This document shows, piece after piece, positions 51,111 to 59,339 of a stretch of DNA of 64,000 nucleotides. Within the stretch, counting starts at the first letter, position 1; every line of letters starts with the position of its first letter. A program made the translations under genes and the position numbers. The stretch spans positions 434,001 to 498,000 of the forward strand of contig NZ_RBAM01000003.1 in NCBI RefSeq assembly GCF_003626645.1, read 5' to 3'. The stretch is from Streptomyces klenkii. GTDB lineage: Bacteria > Actinomycetota > Actinomycetes > Streptomycetales > Streptomycetaceae. A model generated the notes under the pieces. That model had not been told where the DNA came from. It was given only the letters and a program-made list of their open reading frames with translations, and made no database searches.

Positions 51111-52139
51111 ATGTCCCTTCGCCGCCGCGGCACCGCCGCAGTCGCCCTGTCCGCAGCCGCCGCACTGTCCCTCGCGGCCTGCGGCTCCTCGGACGGCGGG
51201 GACGGCAAGGACAACGGCAGCGGCTCGAAGGCCGTCTCGGAGAGCGGCAAGGACTTCGGCAAGGCCGGCGAGCAGACGGCGAAGATGGGCACGGACGCCG
51301 CGCCCGGGCAGTTCCCGCGGACGATCAAGCACGCCCTCGGCACGACCGAGCTCAAGGAGCGCCCGAAGCGCGTCGTCGTCCTCGACGTCGGCGAGCTCGA
51401 CAACGTGGTCTCGCTCGGCATCCAGCCGGTCGGCTGGGCCCCCAGCGAGGGCAGCCAGGAGCTCCCCGGCTACCTGAAGAAGGACGCCGGCGAGCCGAAG
51501 AACGTCGGCACGATCAACAACCTCAACCTCGAAGCCATCAACGAGCTCCACCCGGACCTGATCCTCGGCAGCAAGCTGCGCGCGGAGAAGAACTACAAGG
51601 ACCTCGCCAAGATCGCCCCGACCGTCTTCTCCGTCCGCCCCGGCTTCACGTGGAAGGAGAACTACCTCCTCAACGCGGCCGCGCTGGACAAGACCGCCGA
51701 GGCGAAGAAGAACCTCGACGCGTACGAGGCGAAGGCGAAGAAGCTCGGCGCGGACCTCGGCGAGAAGAAGCCCACCGTCTCGATGGTCCGCTACCTGCCG
51801 CAGTTCACGCGCCTGTACGCCGGCCAGTCGTTCATCGGCACGATCCTCAAGGACGTGGGCCTGCCCCGCCCGAAGAACCAGCAGGCCGACAAGCTCGCCG
51901 TGGAGGTCAGCCCCGAGCAGATCGACCAGGCCGACGCCGACTGGATCTTCACCGGCGTCTACGGCGCCCCGGACAAGACCAAGCGCGACACCGTCCAGGA
52001 CAACCCGCTGTGGAAGAACCTGCGGGCGGTCAAGGAGGGCCACGCCAAGGACGTCGAGGACGAGACCTGGTACCTGGGCCTGGGCGTCACCGCCGCGAAC
52101 AAGGTCCTCGACGACCTGCGCGGCTTCCTCGGGAAGTAG
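51111..52139 (+). CDS. Iron-siderophore ABC transporter substrate-binding lipoprotein
   Basis: A 342-residue lipoprotein. Lipobox ALSLAAC, a Gly/Ser/Asp-rich linker, then a FecB/CeuE-like body: RVVVLDVGELDNVVSLGIQPVGW, HPDLILG and a long central helix. GGAG lies 7 nt before the ATG. No permease or ATPase gene follows, so it must use a transporter encoded elsewhere. The upstream iron box indicates control by DmdR. The bound siderophore is unknown. Confidence 0.9.
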   Translation: MSLRRRGTAAVALSAAAALSLAACGSSDGGDGKDNGSGSKAVSESGKDFGKAGEQTAKMGTDAAPGQFPRTIKHALGTTELKERPKRVVVLDVGELDNVVSLGIQPVGWAPSEGSQELPGYLKKDAGEPKNVGTINNLNLEAINELHPDLILGSKLRAEKNYKDLAKIAPTVFSVRPGFTWKENYLLNAAALDKTAEAKKNLDAYEAKAKKLGADLGEKKPTVSMVRYLPQFTRLYAGQSFIGTILKDVGLPRPKNQQADKLAVEVSPEQIDQADADWIFTGVYGAPDKTKRDTVQDNPLWKNLRAVKEGHAKDVEDETWYLGLGVTAANKVLDDLRGFLGK

Positions 52140-52194
52140 CCCCCGGGATCGGGCGGAGCCCGCGCGGGCACGGCGGACAGGTAGCCTTTCCTCC

Positions 52195-53034
52195 GTGCCC
52201 GCACTGTCTGAAGTCATCGCCGCCCTCGACGCCCTCTGGCCACCGGAGCAGGCCGAGCAGTGGGACGCCGTCGGCACGGTCTGCGGCGACCCCGCGGCCC
52301 CGGTCGGCCGGGTGCTGTTCGCGGTCGACCCCGTCCAGGAGGTCGTCGACGAGGCCGTGGCGCTCGGCGCCGACCTGCTGGTCACCCACCACCCGCTCTA
52401 CCTGCGCGGGACCACGACCGTCGCGGCCTCGACCTTCAAGGGCCGCGCCGTGCACACCCTGATCAAGCACGACATCGCCCTGCACGTCGCGCACACCAAC
52501 GCCGACCGCGCCGACCCCGGCGTCTCCGACGCCCTCGCCGGCGCGCTCGACCTGCGCGTCACCGGCCCCCTCGTGCCCGACCCGGCCGACCCGGCGGGCC
52601 GCCGCGGCCTCGGCCGAGTCTGCGAGCTCGACCCGCCCATGACCCTGGCCGCGTTCGCCGAGCGCGCCGCGAAGCGGCTGCCCGCCACGGCGCAGGGCAT
52701 CCGGGTCGCCGGCGACCCCGAGCGCACCATCCGCACCGTCGCCGTGTGCGGCGGTTCCGGCGACTCCCTCTTCGACGAGGTGCGGGCCGCCGGCGTCGAC
52801 GCCTACGTCACCGCCGACCTGCGCCACCACCCCGCGTCCGAGGCCCAGCAGCAGAGCCCGCTGGCGCTCGTCGACGCGGCCCACTGGGCCACCGAATGGC
52901 CCTGGGCGGAGCAGGCCGCCGCCCAGCTGGACGAGATCTCCGACCGGCACGGCTGGGGCCTGCGCACGCACGTCTCGAAGCACGTCACCGACCCCTGGAC
53001 CGCCCACGCGGCGTCCGCCACGCACGATCACTAA
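52195..53034 (+). CDS. NIF3-like dinuclear metal-centre protein (DUF34)
   Basis: A 279-residue protein (GTG start) with NIF3 landmarks: WDAVGTVCGDP, LLVTHHPLYLRG, HTNADRADPGVSDAL, VAVCGGSGDSLF and TADLRHHPA, with the metal-binding His/Glu/Asp set. NIF3 proteins form hexameric toroids with dinuclear metal sites; GTP cyclohydrolase activity has been suggested for some. Head of the conserved actinobacterial trio with the zinc-ribbon and RNase H/phosphatase genes (Rv2230c-Rv2229c-Rv2228c in M. tuberculosis). Confidence 0.9.
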   Translation: MPALSEVIAALDALWPPEQAEQWDAVGTVCGDPAAPVGRVLFAVDPVQEVVDEAVALGADLLVTHHPLYLRGTTTVAASTFKGRAVHTLIKHDIALHVAHTNADRADPGVSDALAGALDLRVTGPLVPDPADPAGRRGLGRVCELDPPMTLAAFAERAAKRLPATAQGIRVAGDPERTIRTVAVCGGSGDSLFDEVRAAGVDAYVTADLRHHPASEAQQQSPLALVDAAHWATEWPWAEQAAAQLDEISDRHGWGLRTHVSKHVTDPWTAHAASATHDH

Positions 53035-53049
53035 CACAGGAGCCCCCAA

Positions 53050-53793
53050 CTGAACGCCGCGCCCGCAGACCAGATCCGCCTCCTCGACCTCCAGGCGCTG
53101 GACACCCGCCTCGGTCAGCTCGCCCACAAGCGCCGGAGCCTGCCCGAGCACGCCGAGATCGCCTCCCTCGAGGCCGACCTCACCCAGCACCGCGACCTCC
53201 TCGTCGCCGCGCAGACCGAGGAGAGCGACACCGCCCGCGAGCAGACCAAGGCCGAGCAGGACGTCGACCAGGTCCGCCAGCGCGCCGCCCGTGACCAGCA
53301 GCGCCTGGACACCGGCGTCGGCATGTCCGCGAAGGACCTGGAGAACCTCCAGCGCGAGATCGCCTCGCTGGCCAAGCGCCAGGGCGACCTGGAGGACGTC
53401 GTCCTGGAGGTCATGGAGCGCCGCGAGTCCGCGCAGGAGCGCGTCACCGAGCTGACCGGCCGCGTCAGCTCCGTCCAGGCCAAGGTCGACGACGCCGTCG
53501 CGCGCCGCGACGCCGCCGTCGCCGAGATCGACGCCGAGGACGCCTCGGTCACCAAGGAGCGCGAGATCGTCGCCGCCTCCGTCCCGGCCGACCTGCTGAA
53601 GCTCTACGACCGGCTGCGGGAGAAGCAGGGCGGCATCGGCGCGGCGCGCCTGAACCAGCGCCGCTGCGAGGGCTGCCGCCTGGAGCTCGACATCACCGAG
53701 CTCAACGAGGTCCGCGCCGCCGCGCCGGACCAGGTCGTCCGCTGCGAGAACTGCAGCCGCATCCTGGTCCGCACCACCGAGTCGGGTCTGTAG
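53050..53793 (+). CDS. C4-type zinc-ribbon coiled-coil protein with a CTG start
   Basis: A 247-residue protein. AGGAG lies 7 nt before a CTG at 53050. The NIF3 stop is the in-frame stop just upstream, and no ATG, GTG or TTG occurs until well inside the coiled coil, so CTG is the likely start (product begins M-N-A-A-P-A-D-Q). Residues ~20-190 are coiled coil (LTQHRDLLVAAQTEESD, LAKRQGDLEDVVLEVMERRE). The C-terminus has a four-Cys zinc ribbon, CEGC and CENC. It follows NIF3 by 15 nt. Its function is unknown. Confidence 0.85.
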   Translation: MNAAPADQIRLLDLQALDTRLGQLAHKRRSLPEHAEIASLEADLTQHRDLLVAAQTEESDTAREQTKAEQDVDQVRQRAARDQQRLDTGVGMSAKDLENLQREIASLAKRQGDLEDVVLEVMERRESAQERVTELTGRVSSVQAKVDDAVARRDAAVAEIDAEDASVTKEREIVAASVPADLLKLYDRLREKQGGIGAARLNQRRCEGCRLELDITELNEVRAAAPDQVVRCENCSRILVRTTESGL

Positions 53794-53798
53794 GACCG

Positions 53799-54968
53799 AT
53801 GGCTCCTCGCTTCATCGTCGAGGCGGACGGCGGTTCCCGGGGCAACCCGGGCCCCGCCGGCTACGGCGCCGTCGTCCTGGACGCGGTGACCGGCGAGGCG
53901 CTCGCCGAGGCCGCCGAGTACATCGGCACGGCCACGAACAACGTGGCCGAGTACCGGGGCCTCATCGCCGGCCTGGAGGCCGCCAAGGCCCTCGACCCGT
54001 CGGCCGAGGTCCAGGTCCGGATGGACTCCAAGCTCGTCGTGGAGCAGATGTCGGGCCGCTGGAAGATCAAGCACCCGGACATGCGGCCGCTGGCCGCCCG
54101 GGCGCGGGCCGTCTTCGCCCCGGGGCAGGTCGCGTACGCGTGGATCCCGCGCGAGGAGAACAAGCACGCCGACCGGCTCGCGAACGAGGCGATGGACGCG
54201 GGCAAGGCGGGCCGGCAGTGGGAGCCGGGCGCGTCCGCGGCCGCGCTCGCCGCGCGGACGCCCTCGCGGTCGGCGGAGCCCGTGGCCGAGCCGCTGGAGG
54301 AGCCCAAGGCCGCGCCCGTCGGCTGGGCCGCCCCCGCCGACCTCGGGACGCCGACCACGTTCGTCCTGATGCGGCACGGTGAGACGGCCCTCACTCCGCA
54401 GAAGCGATTCTCCGGCAGCGGTGGCAGCGATCCGGAGCTCTCGCCCGTCGGCCTTCAGCAGGCCGAGCGGGCGGGCGCCGCGCTCGCCGCCCGCGGCACC
54501 ATCCAGGCCGTCGTCTCCTCGCCGATGCGGCGCTGCCGGGAGACGGCCGGGGCCGTGGCCGCGCGCCTGGGCCTGGAGGTCCGCGTCGAAGACGGCCTGC
54601 GCGAGGCCGACTTCGGCGCCTGGGAGGGCCTGACGTTCGCGGAGGTCCGCGAGCGCTGGCCCGACGACCTCGACGCCTGGCTCGCCTCCTCCAAGGCCGC
54701 CCCGACCGGCGGCGGCGAGAGCTTCGCCGCGGTCGCCCGGCGGACGGCGCTCACGCGCGACAAGCTCCTGGCCCGCTATGCGGGCCGTACGGTCCTGCTG
54801 GTCACGCACGTGACGCCGGTCAAGACCCTGGTACGACTCGCCCTGGGCGCCCCGCCGGAGTCCCTGTTCCGCATGGAGCTCTCAGCGGCCTCGGTCTCGG
54901 CCGTCGCCTACTACGCGGACGGCAACGCGTCACTGCGCCTGCTGAACGACACGTCGCACCTGCGGTAA
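53799..54968 (+). CDS. Bifunctional RNase H / acid phosphatase
   Basis: A 389-residue fusion. Residues 1-135 form an RNase HI-like domain: FIVEADGGSRGNPGPAGYGAV, EYRGLIAGLEAA and VQVRMDSKLVVEQMSG hold the acidic catalytic residues. After an Ala/Pro linker, a histidine phosphatase domain starts at LMRHGETALTP (RHG, catalytic His) and includes SSPMRRCRETA and VTHVTPVKTL. M. tuberculosis Rv2228c has the same domain pair. It follows the zinc-ribbon gene by 5 nt. Confidence 0.93.
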   Translation: MAPRFIVEADGGSRGNPGPAGYGAVVLDAVTGEALAEAAEYIGTATNNVAEYRGLIAGLEAAKALDPSAEVQVRMDSKLVVEQMSGRWKIKHPDMRPLAARARAVFAPGQVAYAWIPREENKHADRLANEAMDAGKAGRQWEPGASAAALAARTPSRSAEPVAEPLEEPKAAPVGWAAPADLGTPTTFVLMRHGETALTPQKRFSGSGGSDPELSPVGLQQAERAGAALAARGTIQAVVSSPMRRCRETAGAVAARLGLEVRVEDGLREADFGAWEGLTFAEVRERWPDDLDAWLASSKAAPTGGGESFAAVARRTALTRDKLLARYAGRTVLLVTHVTPVKTLVRLALGAPPESLFRMELSAASVSAVAYYADGNASLRLLNDTSHLR

Positions 54969-54997
54969 GTCGGCACCGCCGGTCAGGCTCGCAGTGG

Positions 54998-55021
54998 TTC
55001 CTCGCCGCGGCGGCGGAGGAA
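54998..55021. repeat. GCCGCGGCGGCGGA hairpin
   Basis: TTCCTC ... GAGGAA arms around GCCGCGGCGGCG. It shares its core with the 20-bp inverted repeat at 34443-34534 and lies between convergent genes. Confidence 0.6.
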
Positions 55022-55035
55022 AATCCCCGCCGCGG

Positions 55036-55062
55036 CCCCGCGCCCCTTTAAGGGGCGCGGGG
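55036..55062. terminator. Hairpin terminator in a dispersed streptomycete repeat
   Basis: CCCCGCGCCCCTT (55036-55048) / AAGGGGCGCGGGG (55050-55062), 13-nt arms around one T. The following GAACTGCGCGACCAGCCAC is, from memory, a common dispersed intergenic sequence in Streptomyces genomes. It lies between convergent genes. Confidence 0.7.
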
Positions 55063-55120
55063 AACTGCGCGACCAGCCACAGACGGCCCGCAGCCGAACG
55101 ACCGCGCATCAGCTCCCCGC

Positions 55121-55561
55121 TCACTCCGCCGCCCGCAAGGCCATCGCTTCTTCCAACGCGGCGACCGCCGCGACCCGTTGCCGCTCCCGTTCCTCAATGT
55201 CCTGCGGACTCTCACCCGTCGCGGCGACCCGCGGGCAGCGCGGGCACTGCCACCGGTCCGGCGCACCCGCCGGCGGCGGAGTCATGGCCACCTTGCAATG
55301 AGGGCAGTTCACGGTCACTCCTTCGACATGGCCGCACGACGCGCAGACCCACACGGGCCCCTCCGCGTCCTGCTGGCGCCACGCAGTCCGCAGGCACTGC
55401 GCGCATCCGGTCGTGACGATCCCGGCCCGGCTCATGACAGGCGGCTCCGGGGTGGTGTCCGCGTACTCGATGATCCGTGCCCTGACCCGGTCGTCCGTGG
55501 TGTTGGCCATCCGGAGCAGGTGTGCGACGCGCGAGCGTGCTTCGTCAACGAAATCGTTCAT
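55121..55561 (-). CDS. Zinc-ribbon protein of unknown function
   Basis: A 146-residue protein. A helical N-terminus (FVDEARSRVAHLLRMANTT) precedes four Cys pairs: GCAQC, CASC, CPHC and CPRC, enough for two zinc ribbons. The C-terminus is a charged helix. Likely metal-binding and perhaps nucleic-acid or protein-binding. No family that I recognise. Confidence 0.72.
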   Translation of the reverse strand: MNDFVDEARSRVAHLLRMANTTDDRVRARIIEYADTTPEPPVMSRAGIVTTGCAQCLRTAWRQQDAEGPVWVCASCGHVEGVTVNCPHCKVAMTPPPAGAPDRWQCPRCPRVAATGESPQDIEERERQRVAAVAALEEAMALRAAE

Positions 55562-55698
55562 GGCGGCAGCAGGCTACGACGCGTGAAGCCGCGCCCGCCG
55601 CCGGCAGCGCACACGATCACCCTTGCGAGTGCCCCGCCCTTTCGTTCGAACCCATGCGAAGGGACGTTCTCACGCGAAGGACACCCTCACTCGCACGG

Positions 55699-56247
55699 TC
55701 ACTTGAAGGGCACGTTCACGCACGCCAGCCGCGCGCCCGCCATGCCCGCCCGGCCCGGGGCCGTCTCGGTGGCGTGCTCGTGGATGACGACGGAGCGGGC
55801 CTCGCCGGAGCGGAAGCGCCAGCCGACCGAGGCGGACGACTGGCCGTCGCCCTGCCGGTCGGTGGTGAAGTCCAGCCAGACCTCGTTGCGGGGATTGGCG
55901 TACTCGGGGTCCGTGGAGGGCTGCTCCGGGTCCTTGACGTGCTGGTAGTGCGCGCCCGCGTCTTCGGGGCGGGTGCCGCACGGGTTCATATGGACGTGGG
56001 CGCCGAACGTCCGGCCCGGCTGGATGCCGCGCAGCCGCAGGTGGATGCGGGTGCCGTCCTGGCTGGTGCGCTCGGTGACGGTGACGCGGGCGCCCGCCGG
56101 GACCGCGGCCTCGTCGAACGTCACGGCGCGCAGCACGTCGCCCGAGGGGGCGGCGAAGACGGCGCTGACGTCGGCTCCCCCGTGGGCGCCGCCCATGGGA
56201 GACAGCACGGCCATCGAAGCAGCGAGCAGCGATACGGCGAAGGACAT
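55699..56247 (-). CDS. Secreted Cu/Zn superoxide dismutase-like protein
   Basis: A 182-residue protein, ATG 56247 behind AAAGGGGCGGAAG. Signal peptide MSFAVSLLAASMAVLSPMGG with a cleavage near AHG. SodC fold signs: FGAHVHMNPCG (Cu ligands H-V-H and disulfide Cys), HYQHVKDP (bridging His), DFTTD, VIHEHATE (Cu His) and a closing Cys in LACVNVPF. It should dismutate superoxide outside the cell, but some actinobacterial members lack zinc ligands. It is divergent from the methyltransferase gene. Confidence 0.82.
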   Translation of the reverse strand: MSFAVSLLAASMAVLSPMGGAHGGADVSAVFAAPSGDVLRAVTFDEAAVPAGARVTVTERTSQDGTRIHLRLRGIQPGRTFGAHVHMNPCGTRPEDAGAHYQHVKDPEQPSTDPEYANPRNEVWLDFTTDRQGDGQSSASVGWRFRSGEARSVVIHEHATETAPGRAGMAGARLACVNVPFK

Positions 56248-56410
56248 CTTCCGCCCCTTTCGGCAGCTTTGGCAGTCGGCGCTGTGGCAGCGGCTTCCTG
56301 CGTCCCCCGCTCGTGCTTCCCACGGTATCGGCCCCTCACGCACCGCGCGCGGCGGCGCGTAAGGACAATGGGCCGACCACCGCGTACCGGTACCCCAGGA
56401 GGAACCGCAC

Positions 56411-57049
56411 ATGCCGCCCAAGCCCGAGATAGTCGCCGCCTTCGAGGCGGCCAAGGGGTTCATGCCGCTCGACGAGGGGCTCGCCCTGCACGCCGCCGCC
56501 GAGGAGGCCGCGGCGCTGGGGCTGCCGCTGCTCGAAGTCGGCACGTACTGCGGCCGGTCGACGATCCTGCTGGCCGCCGCCGCCCGGGAGGCGGGGGTCA
56601 CGGCCGTCACGGTGGACCACCACCGGGGCAGCGAGGAGCAGCAGCCGGGCTGGGAGTACCACGACGCGTCGCTCGTCGACGAGGCCGTGGGGCGGATGGA
56701 CACGCTGCCGGCCTTCCGGCGCACGCTGCACCGGGCGGGGCTGGAGGAGCACGTGCTGGCGCTGGTGGGGCGGTCGCCGCTGGCGGCCTCGCTCTGGGGG
56801 CGGCCGCTGGGGCTGGTGTTCATCGACGGCGGGCACACCGACGAGCACGCGACGGCCGACTACGAGGGCTGGGTCCCGCACCTCGCGCCGGGCGGGCTGC
56901 TGGTCATCCACGACGTGTTCCCGGACCCGGCGGACGGCGGGCAGGCTCCGTACCGCGTGTACCGCAGGGCGCTTGCGTCCGGGGAGTTCACCGAAGTGTC
57001 GGTGACGCGGTCGCTGCGGGTGCTGCGGCGCGGACCGGTTGCGGCGTAG
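56411..57049 (+). CDS. Class I SAM-dependent methyltransferase-like protein
   Basis: A 212-residue protein with SAM-binding LLEVGTYCGRSTI, then VTVDHHRGSEE and LVFIDGGHTDEH, where Asp-His could bind metal as in O-methyltransferases. The WVPHLAPGGLLVIHDVF motif matches that family. GGAGGAACC precedes the ATG. It is next to the amidase gene, 38 nt away. The substrate is unknown. Confidence 0.85.
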   Translation: MPPKPEIVAAFEAAKGFMPLDEGLALHAAAEEAAALGLPLLEVGTYCGRSTILLAAAAREAGVTAVTVDHHRGSEEQQPGWEYHDASLVDEAVGRMDTLPAFRRTLHRAGLEEHVLALVGRSPLAASLWGRPLGLVFIDGGHTDEHATADYEGWVPHLAPGGLLVIHDVFPDPADGGQAPYRVYRRALASGEFTEVSVTRSLRVLRRGPVAA

Positions 57050-57087
57050 GCCCCCTCGGGGGCGGGGCGGCGGCGTAGCATCGCCGG

Positions 57088-58110
57088 GTGTCCAAAGGCA
57101 GCTTTCCCCGCTTCCCCCGCTCTCCGCGCGCCGGCCGCCCGGCCCGCCGGCCGGCGCGCTTCCGCACGCCCGTCGTCGTCACGGTGGCGGCCCTGATCCC
57201 GGCCGGGGTCGCGGGCTGGCTGCTGTGGGACGCGGAGGCGGACGGCGGGAAGAAGGCTCCGGTGGCCGCCGCGTCGTCGGCGTCATCGGCTTCCTCGGCG
57301 GCGCCCGGCCGCTCCCCCGCGTCGCAGGCCCCGTCCCAGCTGTCCTCGCCGGAGGGCAAGGCGCCTTCGGCGAGCGGGTCGCCGGGCGCGCCGGACCCCT
57401 CGCCCGCCGCCGCGGACGACGGGCCGCTGCCCGACGGGCCCCTCAAGGGCAAGGTGGTCGTGGTCGACCCCGGGCACAACATCCGCAACAGCGAGCACAC
57501 CGCCGAGATCGACCGCTCCGTCGACATCGGCACGGGCCGCAAGGAGTGCGACACGACGGGGACGTCCACGGACGACGGCTACGCGGAGGCCTCGTTCAGC
57601 CTCGACGTCGCGCACCGGCTGCGCACGATCCTGCGGTCGCAGGGCGCCAAGGTGGTGTTCACGCACGACGGTGAGCGCCCGTACGGCCCGTGCGTGGACG
57701 AGCGGGCGGCGATCGGGAACCGGGCGCACGCCGACGCCGCCGTCTCGGTGCACGCCGACGGCTCGGCCGTCGGCAACCGCGGCTTCCACGTGATCCTGCC
57801 GGCCGCCGTCAAGGGCGGCCGCGCGGACACCTCGCCGATCGTCGGCCCGTCGAAGGAGCTCGGCGTGCGGATCGCGGGCCACTTCGTGCGCGTCACCCGC
57901 AGCGCCGCGTCCAACTACATCGGCGGCGGTACGGGCCTGGACACCCGCGGCGACCTCGGCGGCCTCAACCTCTCGACCGTGCCGAAGGTGTTCATCGAGT
58001 GCGGCAACATGCGGGACCCGCAGGACGCGGCCCTGCTGACGGACGGAGCCTGGCGGCAGAAGGCGGCGCAGGGGATCGCCGACGGCATCACGGACTTCCT
58101 GGACGGGTAG
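57088..58110 (+). CDS. N-acetylmuramoyl-L-alanine amidase (Amidase_3)
   Basis: A 340-residue cell-wall hydrolase, GTG start. An Arg/Pro-rich cytoplasmic start and one membrane helix (VVVTVAALIPAGVAGWLLW) precede a Ser/Ala/Pro linker to ~residue 115. The zinc amidase domain shows VVVDPGHN (Zn His), SVHADGS (Zn His) and VFIECGNM (catalytic Glu). It is like M. tuberculosis Rv3717. The domain faces outward to cleave peptide stems from glycan. Confidence 0.92.
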   Translation: MSKGSFPRFPRSPRAGRPARRPARFRTPVVVTVAALIPAGVAGWLLWDAEADGGKKAPVAAASSASSASSAAPGRSPASQAPSQLSSPEGKAPSASGSPGAPDPSPAAADDGPLPDGPLKGKVVVVDPGHNIRNSEHTAEIDRSVDIGTGRKECDTTGTSTDDGYAEASFSLDVAHRLRTILRSQGAKVVFTHDGERPYGPCVDERAAIGNRAHADAAVSVHADGSAVGNRGFHVILPAAVKGGRADTSPIVGPSKELGVRIAGHFVRVTRSAASNYIGGGTGLDTRGDLGGLNLSTVPKVFIECGNMRDPQDAALLTDGAWRQKAAQGIADGITDFLDG

Positions 58111-58316
58111 GGACGGGTCGGCTGCAAGCGGCCGCCGGGGTCGTTGTTACGGCCGTCGGCGCAGACCACAGGCTTGTCACGAGGCAGATACGAAGAAGAC
58201 GCCCCGACCGTGCAGGCGATAGGTTCACCCGTACGATGGGGGGCCACCCCCGCGCCCCGCATCCTCGCGTGCCGGCGACAGCGACGTTAATGATCACACT
58301 GACAAAGGACTAGAGA

Positions 58317-59168
58317 GTGAACATCCGCTCCCTCACTCGAGGCGACGGCGTGGTGATCGGAGCAGCGGTGTTGCTGTTCATCGCCTCGTTCCTCAGCTTC
58401 TACTCGTACGACTGCGCGTCGACGATCTGCCCCACGGAGCCGAACGGCTGGAAGGCCGGACTCTTCCCCGTCCTGCCGTCGATCTTCCTCGCCGGTCTCA
58501 TCGCCGCCGGTCTCGTCGTCGCCGCGCGCTTCCAGCCCGAGGGCCGCAAGCTCGTGGGCCTCGGGCTCGACCAGTGGGGCACCGCGTTCGCCGTGTTCGC
58601 CGCGTGGTCCTCGCTGTGGACGATCGTCGGCGGTGCCCAGGGCGTGTCCCCGGGCGTCGGCCAGATCCTGGGCCTCATCGCCAACCTGGTGCTGGCCGCC
58701 GTGGCCGTGCTCACCCCGCGCACCCCGGCCCTGAAGGCCCCGCTGGTGAGCGCCGCCGGCCCGCAGGCCCCGTCCCCGTACGGCGCGGGCCCCAACCCGG
58801 GCTACGGCTACCCGGGCCCGGGCGGCGCCCAGCCCGGTGCCGCAGGTCCGTACGGTGCCCAGGCGCAGCAGCCCTTCGGCGCGCAGCCGGGCCAGCCGGG
58901 TCAGCCGGACGCGAGCCTCGGCGGTGCCGCGGCCGCTCCCGCCGCCGGCCAGCCCGCGTCCCCGGCCGGGGACTTCGCCCCGTTCTGGTTCGCGGTGCCG
59001 GTGCCGCGCCCGCTGTACGGCGAGGACGGTTCGCCGGCGCAGATCGCCGAGCTCGCGCCCGGCACGTGGTACCTCGCGGTGGAGCAGCGCGGCCAGGCCC
59101 TGGTCGCGCAGACGCAGGACGGCCGCCGCGGCCTGCTCCAGGACACGACGGGCATCCAGCGCGGCTGA
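58317..59168 (+). CDS. DUF5336-like membrane protein with Pro/Gly/Gln-rich tail
   Basis: A 283-residue protein (GTG start). Four hydrophobic helices occupy residues ~10-140 (VIGAAVLLFIASFLSFYSY; FLAGLIAAGLVVAA; FAVFAAWSSLWTIVG; LIANLVLAAVAVL). A Pro/Gly/Gln-rich section (PYGAGPNPGYGYPGPGG; QPGQPGQPD) follows, then a small beta domain with FWFAVPVPRPLYGEDG and TWYLAVEQRGQALVAQ. This resembles the mycobacterial 34-kDa antigen family. It is probably an envelope protein of unknown role. Confidence 0.75.
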   Translation: MNIRSLTRGDGVVIGAAVLLFIASFLSFYSYDCASTICPTEPNGWKAGLFPVLPSIFLAGLIAAGLVVAARFQPEGRKLVGLGLDQWGTAFAVFAAWSSLWTIVGGAQGVSPGVGQILGLIANLVLAAVAVLTPRTPALKAPLVSAAGPQAPSPYGAGPNPGYGYPGPGGAQPGAAGPYGAQAQQPFGAQPGQPGQPDASLGGAAAAPAAGQPASPAGDFAPFWFAVPVPRPLYGEDGSPAQIAELAPGTWYLAVEQRGQALVAQTQDGRRGLLQDTTGIQRG

Positions 59169-59185
59169 CGCGCACGGTGCACGGA

Positions 59186-59221
59186 CGGCGGCCCGCCGGG
59201 GACTTCCCCGGCGGGCCGCCG
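59186..59221. terminator. Strong hairpin after the DUF5336 gene
   Basis: CGGCGGCCCGCCGGGGA (59186-59202) / TCCCCGGCGGGCCGCCG (59205-59221), perfect 17-nt arms two bases apart, 18 nt after the stop. Confidence 0.9.
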
Positions 59222-59339
59222 CGTTGTGGGGGGGGCTTCTCGTCCGAAGGCCGCTCAGGCCCCTTGCCCCGGGGGCGGTGCGGGCCTACATTCAGTGGAT
59301 CTGACGCACCGTCAGCCACCAACCCGCCGGGAGGGTGCC

